DNA from: Nitrospirales bacterium
GTDB taxonomy: Bacteria > Nitrospirota > Nitrospiria > Nitrospirales > UBA2166
Direction of reading: 5' to 3'
Length of the DNA: 5,325 bases
NCBI GenBank assembly: GCA_029261375.1
Contig: JAJDBL010000277.1
Location: 1 to 5,325 of the forward strand
Shown piece after piece: positions 1 to 4,465 of the stretch. The notes below the pieces were generated by a model. It was not told where the DNA came from, made no database searches, and worked only from the letters and a program-made list of their open reading frames with translations. Each line of letters starts with the position of its first letter. The stretch's first letter is position 1. A program made the translations under genes and the position numbers.

Positions 1-361
1 TCATCCGTTGAACACGTTCCATCGCGCTGACAACCTCGGTGAGACGGACGCCAAACTTTTCATTGACCACCACCACCTCACCACGTGCAATCATCTTGTC
101 GTTGACGAGTACTTCAAGTGGTTCACCCGCGAGCTTATCGAGTTCAACGATGGAGCCATGTCCAAGCTGGAGCAGATCGCGTATGAGCATTTTTGTACTT
201 CCGAGGCGAGCCGATACGGTCAATGAAATATCAAGAATCATGTCGAGCCCAGGCTCCGGCTGTGCCATCGCCTGGTTCTGCATGTCTGCCGGCCACTCAG
301 TGGAATCCGGGTCGGTATCGATCGTCTCGTTTACAACTGGATTGGGTGCATCATCTGCCAT
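1..361 (-). CDS. fliN: Flagellar motor switch protein FliN (3' end beyond the window)
   Basis: FliN forms, with FliM and FliG, the cytoplasmic C-ring that sets flagellar rotation direction and helps dock export cargo. The 120 residues visible start MADDAPNP, have an acidic, low-complexity N-terminal segment (about 1-37), then a SpoA/FliN domain (about 38-118) with the hallmark order LDISLTVSARLG, LLQLGHGSIVELDKLAGEPLEVLVND, and ARGEVVVVNEKFGVRLTEVVS (read in pieces here). The frame is still open at base 1, just after RVQRM, but this matches the usual FliN C-terminus, so only a few residues are likely missing. The start lies 3 bases after the fliM stop (TGA-CCT-ATG), with GAGGA at 369-373 inside the fliM end as ribosome binding site, so the two genes are probably translationally coupled. 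Identification is firm from the domain and from the fliL-fliM-fliN order; the exact end is not visible. Confidence 0.95.
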   Translation of the reverse strand, partial: MADDAPNPVVNETIDTDPDSTEWPADMQNQAMAQPEPGLDMILDISLTVSARLGSTKMLIRDLLQLGHGSIVELDKLAGEPLEVLVNDKMIARGEVVVVNEKFGVRLTEVVSAMERVQRM

Positions 362-364
362 AGG

Positions 365-1345
365 TCAGTCCTCGATACTCGTAACTTTGTCAGTAATTTT
401 GACGGCTTGATTTCCATTAGATGTTCCAGCGACACAGTGATACTTCAGTCGATTTGCCACCATCATATCGAGCGGGTCTGTGACGGGCTGGTCAAGGAGA
501 ATGACATCTCCTATTTCTAGATTCCGAAGGTCATCGATCTTAATGCTTCCCTTCCCCAACTCAACATCAATCCCCACGGGACACCCCAGCACTTCTTGGC
601 GGACACGATTCCCCCAGGTGTAGTCCACATCGAGACGATCTGTCTGGAATCCTGCTGCCAGCCGATCACGAATGGGTTCAACCATCGAATACGGCAAACA
701 CAAAAACAGATCACGTCCAACGTCGGCGAGATCGAGACGCATGGTCACAACAACCACAAACTCCGTTGGCGTCATAATCATTGCAAACTGAGGGTTGCTC
801 TCAACGCGTACAAGCTCAATGTTGAGGGGGTAGACCGGCTCCCACGCTTTGGTCAGGTCCTTGATCGCGGCATCGACCACTTTTCGGACCATGCGTTGCT
901 GGATCGGAGTAAATTCTCTTCCCTCGGGCTTGACGTGCGTCTGCCCTACTCCTCCGTAGAAATGATCGATAATCATGTACACCATTGGAGCGTCAAGCAC
1001 GAGAAGGCCAACCCCGCGTAAGGGTTCGAACTTGATGATGGAGATCGCGGAAGGGAGCGGGATAGAGCCGACGAACGCTGAGAATCGTTTAGCATCGATC
1101 GCGGTGACGACGAACTCCACGGGCTGCCCCATCAAGTCCATCAAGAAATTCTGAAATAAGCGGGCAAACCGATCGTGGATAATCTCCATGGTCGGCATGC
1201 GCCCTCTGACGATTCGTTCCTGAGCCGTAAAATCAAATGAACGCGTCCCATCCGGCGGAGCGGCCGAGCTCTCTGTTTCAACATCACCACCGGTAACGCC
1301 CTTCAGTAGCGCATCGACTTCATCCTGCGAGAGAATCTTTTCCAT
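365..1345 (-). CDS. fliM: Flagellar motor switch protein FliM
   Basis: FliM is the C-ring subunit that binds phospho-CheY and transmits the switching signal. The 326-residue length is normal for the family. Residues 1-16 hold the CheY-binding segment (LSQDEVDALL at 5-14), followed by a linker, the FDF...RIVRGRMPTMEI entry (37-55) into the CheC-like middle domain, the FliG-contacting GGVG loop (131-134), and a C-terminal SpoA domain (about 240-320) that pairs with FliN. The start is fixed by the conserved N-terminal segment, since no conserved FliM sequence lies further upstream. The start is odd: the bases just before ATG (CTTCGCCATAGTT) contain no Shine-Dalgarno match, unlike fliL and fliN. 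Initiation may be by coupling to a short leader ORF ending 2 bases upstream, by 30S scanning, or from a separate transcript. The gene follows fliL after a 182-base gap with repeats and precedes fliN by 3 bases. Confidence 0.97.
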   Translation of the reverse strand: MEKILSQDEVDALLKGVTGGDVETESSAAPPDGTRSFDFTAQERIVRGRMPTMEIIHDRFARLFQNFLMDLMGQPVEFVVTAIDAKRFSAFVGSIPLPSAISIIKFEPLRGVGLLVLDAPMVYMIIDHFYGGVGQTHVKPEGREFTPIQQRMVRKVVDAAIKDLTKAWEPVYPLNIELVRVESNPQFAMIMTPTEFVVVVTMRLDLADVGRDLFLCLPYSMVEPIRDRLAAGFQTDRLDVDYTWGNRVRQEVLGCPVGIDVELGKGSIKIDDLRNLEIGDVILLDQPVTDPLDMMVANRLKYHCVAGTSNGNQAVKITDKVTSIED

Positions 1346-1347
1346 AA

Positions 1348-1428
1348 CTATGGCGAAGGCTGAAGGTGGCTAGGTTGAAGGCTGAAGGTAAAAACAGATA
1401 CCACTCTCAAGGGCGTCCACTGCGTCAT
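1348..1428 (-). CDS. Possible 26-codon leader ORF upstream of fliM
   Basis: An ATG at 1428 is preceded by AAGAGG (1436-1441) at 7 bases spacing and opens 26 codons (MTQWTPLRVVSVF...). The frame ends in TAG at 1350-1348, two bases before the fliM ATG. The second half is encoded by the direct repeats (TFSLQPSHLQPSP), so the peptide itself is unlikely to have a conserved function. Its interest is positional: fliM lacks a Shine-Dalgarno sequence, and a ribosome finishing this frame would stop almost on the fliM start codon, allowing coupled initiation. A second ATG at 1433 opens only ATG-AAA-TGA. It may well be a chance ORF. Confidence 0.25.
   Translation of the reverse strand: MTQWTPLRVVSVFTFSLQPSHLQPSP
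1355..1389. repeat. Two direct copies of a 13-base repeat in front of fliM
   Basis: GAAGGCTGAAGGT occurs at 1355-1367 and again, unchanged, at 1377-1389, a 22-base period with GGCTAGGTT between. Each copy is itself built from GAAGG-CT-GAAGG. On the mRNA strand the copies read ACCTTCAGCCTTC and lie 10 and 32 bases upstream of the fliM ATG. An inverted copy of the core is at 1497-1505. I recall similar CTTCAGCC-type stretches in intergenic DNA of Nitrospira genomes, but that is memory and was not checked. Confidence 0.8.
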
Positions 1429-1505
1429 TTCATTACCTCTTGTTGTCGGATAGGTGTGCATGAAATTAGAAACTCTCTAGCTGTTATTCCTTGTAGCCTT
1501 CAGCC
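1358..1505 (-). repeat. Inverted repeat able to fold the fliL-fliM leader RNA
   Basis: The mRNA-strand arm GGCTGAAGG (1505-1497) is perfectly complementary to CCTTCAGCC at 1388-1380 and also at 1366-1358, so two 3' arms compete for one 5' arm. With the nearer arm, a further 4-base AGGT/ACCT pairing is possible outside an internal loop. The loop would be 108 or 130 bases and would include the AAGAGG site at 1436-1441. This could modulate fliM translation or transcript processing. The complementarity is seen; folding and function are inferred. Confidence 0.45.
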
Positions 1506-1527
1506 GATCTACCTTCCTTTGCCGTCC

Positions 1528-2049
1528 CTACTGAACGACAAAGTCTGTCAGATACACCGACCGGACCGACCCCTCCCCGACGACGACGGAGACCCGTTCA
1601 AATATCTGATCCTTGAGTCGCAGTTTTCCCTTGATCCCACGCATCTTGTCTGATTCTTGGCTACTCAGGAGGAGTAACAAGCTGTCGCGGACTTGAGGAA
1701 TTCGATCGTTCATCCGATCAACTGCGGCTTTATCGTTAAGTTCCAACTTAATTGCCACTTTCAGATACCGCGGTGTCCCGGCATCAGCAAGATTCACGAT
1801 GAACGGCGTCATATCGACGATCTGGCCAGCTTCTTCTTGACCCTTCGACTCCCCGGCATTGCCGCCATGGTCACTGCTCGCTTCCTGCGCCGTGTTAGGT
1901 GACGAAAACTTCATCCATGCGAACACGCCGCCAGCGCCGAGCACCACTAAAAGAAGCACCCCAATGCCGATAAACATCCCGAGCTTCTTTGACCCAGCAC
2001 GTTTGAGGGGTTGGCGTGCTTCCTGTTCTTCCTCTTCGTTCTCTGCCAT
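1528..2049 (-). CDS. fliL: Flagellar basal body-associated protein FliL
   Basis: FliL is a single-pass inner-membrane protein that surrounds or supports the MotAB stators near the basal body. The 173 residues show the family layout: a short charged cytoplasmic tail rich in Glu then Lys/Arg (1-22), one membrane helix (about 23-46, glycine-, leucine- and valine-rich, ending FAWMKF), a flexible low-complexity linker (50-74), and a periplasmic FliL domain (about 75-173) with TPFIVNLAD, RYLKVAIKLEL and the C-terminal LTDFVVQ. The ATG is preceded by AAGGAGG at 2058-2064 with 8 bases spacing, so the start is secure. A sigma-54-type promoter at 2090-2105 lies just upstream, which makes fliL the likely first gene of a transcript continuing into fliM and fliN. 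Confidence 0.95.
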   Translation of the reverse strand: MAENEEEEQEARQPLKRAGSKKLGMFIGIGVLLLVVLGAGGVFAWMKFSSPNTAQEASSDHGGNAGESKGQEEAGQIVDMTPFIVNLADAGTPRYLKVAIKLELNDKAAVDRMNDRIPQVRDSLLLLLSSQESDKMRGIKGKLRLKDQIFERVSVVVGEGSVRSVYLTDFVVQ

Positions 2050-2089
2050 TTTTCAAGCCTCCTTGCGAATGTTGCCTCTCTGACCTTTA

Positions 2090-2105
2090 AGCAACCTACA
2101 TGCCA
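2090..2105 (-). promoter_or_regulatory. Sigma-54 (-24/-12) promoter of fliL
   Basis: On the minus strand the sequence reads TGGCATGTAGGTTGCT. It matches the RpoN consensus TGGCAYR-N4-TTGCW, with the invariant GG and GC separated by exactly 10 bases. Transcription would start about 12 bases beyond the GC, near 2078-2080, giving a leader of roughly 30 bases that contains the AAGGAGG of fliL. Sigma-54 control of middle and late flagellar genes is well established in many bacteria and requires an enhancer-binding activator (FleQ/FlrC/FlbD type), none of which is in this window. The match and position are seen directly; activity is inferred. Confidence 0.8.
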
Positions 2106-2133
2106 TCGTGACTCTGCCCACACAAGCAGGCTA

Positions 2134-2146
2134 AAACACGGTGTTT
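2134..2146. repeat. Odd palindrome upstream of the sigma-54 promoter
   Basis: AAACAC-G-GTGTTT is a perfect 6+6 inverted repeat about a single central base. It is centred about 60 bases upstream of the predicted fliL transcription start and lies between the 95-codon ORF and the promoter. A one-base loop is poor for an RNA terminator, and no U-run follows on the minus strand, so a dimeric protein-binding site is the better reading. It could be an activator site for the sigma-54 promoter, though such sites are often further upstream. It may also be chance in a short AT-rich stretch. Confidence 0.4.
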
Positions 2147-2164
2147 CTCATACAGATACGCACC

Positions 2165-2452
2165 TCAGAAAAGCCATTGAACAATAATGAATATGTCAGA
2201 TGAGTATGTGAAGCGTGGCTGCTGAAGACGAACAACCACGGGTTGTTTGCCGTTTTTGCTGATGCATAGGGATGGCCAGGACCGGACATCGCCGTGCCAA
2301 CCTTCTGTGCTCTCAGACAAAACTCGGCCTACGAGTTCCGCGAAGGCTCCGTATGAGGAGAGTCCCATAACGTCAATAATCCCGGCACCGTTCGTCAGGT
2401 CATTGACACTAACGGAAGGCATCAGGATGGAATTGACGGTCGCAAACGACAA
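2165..2452 (-). CDS. Hypothetical 95-residue protein with TTG start
   Basis: I do not recognise this protein. The frame opens with TTG at 2452 and is preceded by GGAGG (2460-2464) at 7 bases spacing. An in-frame TAG lies nine codons further upstream, so no earlier ATG is possible; the only later ATG is codon 11. The product is mixed in composition: a GAGIIDVMGLSSYGAFAELVG stretch in the first half (about 22-42), a middle with three Trp/Cys-containing turns, a basic PVVVRLQQPRF strand (71-81) and a hydrophobic C-terminus (FIIVQWLF). There is no signal peptide or convincing membrane helix. It lies on the fliL strand 60 bases upstream of the sigma-54 promoter, so it is probably transcribed separately from fliL. 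The codons look ordinary, but a shadow or decayed gene cannot be excluded. Confidence 0.45.
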   Translation of the reverse strand: MSFATVNSILMPSVSVNDLTNGAGIIDVMGLSSYGAFAELVGRVLSESTEGWHGDVRSWPSLCISKNGKQPVVVRLQQPRFTYSSDIFIIVQWLF

Positions 2453-2459
2453 ATGACTG

Positions 2460-2464
2460 CCTCC
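2460..2464 (-). promoter_or_regulatory. Ribosome binding site deciding the TTG start
   Basis: GGAGG on the minus strand, 7 bases before the TTG at 2452, is the main argument that the 95-codon ORF is translated, because it uses a rare start codon. Confidence 0.45.
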
Positions 2465-2624
2465 AAGTCCCCCAAGCTACCTTAAGTATTTATTCCCACA
2501 AACCGATGAAGTCTTACGTATCGCGACTGCCGTTTTCCACGACACCCGAAGCCGCTGAATACCCTGGAAACTGCATGACGAGTTCACACATGCCGACGTT
2601 CATATCACCCACCGACGACAAAAC

Positions 2625-2628
2625 AGGA
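2625..2628 (+). promoter_or_regulatory. Ribosome binding site favouring the 2635 start of the hybrid kinase
   Basis: AGGA lies 6 bases before ATG 2635 and 3 bases before an in-frame GTG at 2632. The earlier in-frame ATGs are weaker: 2506 has no Shine-Dalgarno match and 2575 has only GGAAA close by. The site is modest, so the start remains uncertain. Confidence 0.45.
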
Positions 2629-2634
2629 ATAGTG

Positions 2635-3798
2635 ATGCCCGACATGCCCAACGACGCCATGACCATCATGATTGTCGACGATGCCCAACTGAACATTGAT
2701 ATTCTTCGAAAAGTCCTCACCCCAGAGGGCTACTTGATTGTGACGGAAACGAGCGGCGGCGCCGCACTAGAGTCAGCACCCCGCTTAAAACCTGACCTCA
2801 TTCTTCTGGACGTGATGATGCCAGGAATCAATGGGTTCGAAACCTGTCGTCGCCTAAAGCAACATGAGGCAACACGCGACATTCCCGTCATTTTTATTAC
2901 AGCCAAGACAGACACGACCGCTATTCTCGAGGGTTTTAAGGTTGGTGGCCTTGACTACATCAGGAAGCCGTTCGAGTTCGACGAAGTCCGCGTGCGACTT
3001 CGAACACATATCCAAGCACAAATGCTACTTCGAAATAATATCCGGCTGGTTGAGGAACTCGAAACGAAGAATCAACGACTCGAGGACATCAACGCACTGA
3101 AAAACAAGTTCTTGGGGATTGCGGCGCACGACCTGCGAAACCCCCTCAGCTCGATTCGGGGATTCTCTGAACTCCTGATGGGCGATGAATCTGAATTGTC
3201 GAGCGAGCAGCGAAATGAGTTTCTGAAAACAATCTATAATTTGAGTGACTACATGTTGATCCTCGTCAATGACATGTTGGACATTGCCGTAATCGAAAAT
3301 GGCGGTTTAAACCTTCGACTCGTGGCATCGTCGCTGACTCAGTTGATTAATGAGCGAGTCCGCGTCAATCAGCTGATGGCAAATGGCAAACATATCCACA
3401 TCCACACCGAGATTTCCGATACACCTGAGATGCAATTTGACACCTACCGCATCAGCCAGGTCCTCGATAACTTGCTCGGCAACGCCATCAAATTCTCGCC
3501 CTGCGGAAAGAACCTTTGGGTTTCAGCCGGCGTCCGCGATTCGATGGCTCACGTCAGTGTTCAAGACGAAGGCCCCGGACTCACAGATGAGGATCAAACA
3601 AAGCTAGAGGGCGATTTTCAGCGGCTGCTATTAAGTCCGGCACCAACGGCCGGAGAGAAGAGTACAGGGTTGGGTTTGGCGATCGTGAAAAGCATCATGA
3701 AAGCCCATGGAGGTGAGCTCAACGTGGTCAGTCAGCTCGGGCGAGGATCAACGTTCACCGTCACCCTCCCACTGGAGCATGCAGATGAGCACGTCTAA
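2635..3798 (+). CDS. Receiver-histidine kinase hybrid, soluble
   Basis: This is a two-component kinase with the receiver at the N-terminus and no sensor or membrane segment, so it should be cytoplasmic. Counting from ATG 2635 (387 residues), the receiver has the acidic pair D15-D16, phospho-Asp D59 in LLDVMMPG, T89 and K111 in RKPF. A charged coiled-coil linker (about 125-155, LVEELETKNQRLEDINALK) leads to the HisKA domain, with phosphorylated H165 in HDLRNPLSS. The HATPase domain has the N-box N283 (NLLGNAIKFSP), G1 DEGPG from 311, and G2 GLGLAIVK from 345. All catalytic residues are present. The frame is open back to ATG 2506, adding 43 residues without recognisable domain sequence; I prefer 2635 because of AGGA and because the receiver begins soon after. 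The stop overlaps the next gene by 14 bases, so the response regulator downstream is its likely partner. The input signal may arrive through the receiver itself. Confidence 0.93.
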   Translation: MPDMPNDAMTIMIVDDAQLNIDILRKVLTPEGYLIVTETSGGAALESAPRLKPDLILLDVMMPGINGFETCRRLKQHEATRDIPVIFITAKTDTTAILEGFKVGGLDYIRKPFEFDEVRVRLRTHIQAQMLLRNNIRLVEELETKNQRLEDINALKNKFLGIAAHDLRNPLSSIRGFSELLMGDESELSSEQRNEFLKTIYNLSDYMLILVNDMLDIAVIENGGLNLRLVASSLTQLINERVRVNQLMANGKHIHIHTEISDTPEMQFDTYRISQVLDNLLGNAIKFSPCGKNLWVSAGVRDSMAHVSVQDEGPGLTDEDQTKLEGDFQRLLLSPAPTAGEKSTGLGLAIVKSIMKAHGGELNVVSQLGRGSTFTVTLPLEHADEHV

Positions 3799-4201
3799 CA
3801 AGCCTCGCGTTCTCCTCGTCGATGACGAGGACCACGTTCGCACCTTGATGAAGGTTGTCGTATCGGCACTGGGTTTTGACGTCGTGGCAGAAGCATCAAA
3901 TGGACAACGGGCTCTCTCAATGTTTCACGACACTCAACCGGATATCACCATCCTCGACATGAACATGCCGATTACCACTGGCGACGAGGTCCTCCAAGGC
4001 ATCATGAGCACAAATCCGCAGGCTCTCGTGATCATGCTGACCTCGGTGGTCGATGTTCAATCCGTTGAGCGTTGCCTTGATCTCGGCGCCGCAAACTATA
4101 TTCGCAAAGACACGCCAATTGCAGAGATGAAGACGTGTCTCCTCGAAACCTGGAATGCACATACGACCGCTCACGAGGAGACACATGAACACGCGGTATG
4201 A
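3785..4201 (+). CDS. Single-domain response regulator (CheY-like)
   Basis: This 138-residue stand-alone receiver has no output domain, so it probably acts by protein-protein contact or as a phosphorelay intermediate. Conserved residues are D13-D14 (VLLVDDED), phospho-Asp D58 (ITILDMNMP), T86 (VIMLTS) and K108 (YIRKD). The usual proline after the lysine is replaced by Asp, a variation seen in other receivers. The C-terminal tail is His/Glu-rich. I chose ATG 3785 because GGAG (3774-3777) sits 7 bases upstream; ATG 3779 is only 1 base from it, and longer upstream extensions are simply out-of-frame kinase sequence. It overlaps the kinase gene by 14 bases and the 65-aa gene by 17 bases, pointing to coupled translation. 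A role in controlling the downstream pilus or secretion ATPase, comparable to PilG/PilH-type regulators, is inferred from context only. Confidence 0.93.
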   Translation: MSTSNKPRVLLVDDEDHVRTLMKVVVSALGFDVVAEASNGQRALSMFHDTQPDITILDMNMPITTGDEVLQGIMSTNPQALVIMLTSVVDVQSVERCLDLGAANYIRKDTPIAEMKTCLLETWNAHTTAHEETHEHAV

Positions 4202-4382
4202 CTTACAAACCATGCTCGAGGAGCTTGATGAAGACATCGCTGGCTTTGATCGCACCAAGAAACTCTCGCAAGATGACATCCAACGCCGCATTCAAGCCAA
4301 ACGTGCGAAGCCTCAGCCACATGCCAACAACACACAACTCCGAGTAGACTCCCCTTTTACTCACGATCAGGAGAGTCCATGA
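4185..4382 (+). CDS. Small 65-residue protein of unknown function
   Basis: I do not recognise this family. The start ATG 4185 is supported by GAGGAG (4175-4180), 4 bases upstream, inside the end of the response regulator gene. The protein is highly charged: an acidic amphipathic helix (residues 7-20, LQTMLEELDEDIAG), a turn, a helix beginning LSQDDIQRRIQAKR (27-40), then a polar, probably disordered tail. There is no signal peptide or membrane segment. Its position between a single-domain receiver and a motor ATPase, with overlaps on both sides, suggests a partner or adaptor. The LSQDDI segment resembles LSQDEV at the CheY-binding N-terminus of FliM, which would suit docking to a receiver. 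That likeness covers only six residues and could reflect a common helix-capping pattern. Confidence 0.7.
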   Translation: MNTRYDLQTMLEELDEDIAGFDRTKKLSQDDIQRRIQAKRAKPQPHANNTQLRVDSPFTHDQESP

Positions 4383-4465
4383 GAGATCATGTGTCGCGGT
4401 TCCATCTTGGCACAGGCCTCTTGCACGACAGGCCGACCTTGGTCTGTTGGGAGCAGTCACCATGA
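4379..4465 (+). CDS. Possible 28-codon coupling ORF between the small protein and the ATPase
   Basis: ATG 4379 overlaps the preceding stop as ATGA and has AGGAG (4369-4373) 5 bases upstream. The frame runs 28 codons (MRDHVSRFHL...VCWEQSP) and stops with TGA at 4463-4465, which again forms an ATGA with the start of the ATPase gene at 4462. It fills the only non-coding gap in this operon exactly. The peptide shows no domain, signal peptide or membrane helix. It may be a translational bridge, a small protein, or chance. The ATPase gene also has its own GGGAG site, so coupling is not strictly needed. Confidence 0.35.
   Translation: MRDHVSRFHLGTGLLHDRPTLVCWEQSP

Noticed and set aside
39..1021. 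Open plus-strand frames of up to about 140 codons antisense to fliN and fliM
   Set aside because: They lie opposite firmly identified conserved genes, show no domain, and have low-complexity Ser/Thr/Arg or His/Asn-rich translations typical of shadow frames.
1355..1389. Repeats as the beginning of a CRISPR array
   Set aside because: There are only two 13-base copies with a 9-base gap, which is too short and too few for an array.
1366..1653. Plus-strand 95-codon frame across the fliL-fliM gap
   Set aside because: Half is antisense to fliL, there is no convincing ribosome binding site, and the rest is the repeat region.
2134..2146. Intrinsic terminator for the 95-codon ORF
   Set aside because: The stem is AT-rich, the loop would be a single base, and no proper U-tract follows on the minus strand.
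2247..2456. Plus-strand 69-codon frame opposite the TTG-start ORF
   Set aside because: It starts with TTG without a Shine-Dalgarno match, whereas the minus-strand frame has GGAGG at a good distance.
2453..2505. Sigma-70 or sigma-54 promoter for the plus-strand group
   Set aside because: AT-rich bases (TTAAGTATTTATT) are present, but I found no matching -35 element at proper spacing and no GG-N10-GC on the plus strand.
3707..3784. N-terminal extension of the response regulator by 26 residues
   Set aside because: That stretch is the out-of-frame 3' end of the kinase gene, and the receiver begins soon after ATG 3785, which has a well-placed GGAG.
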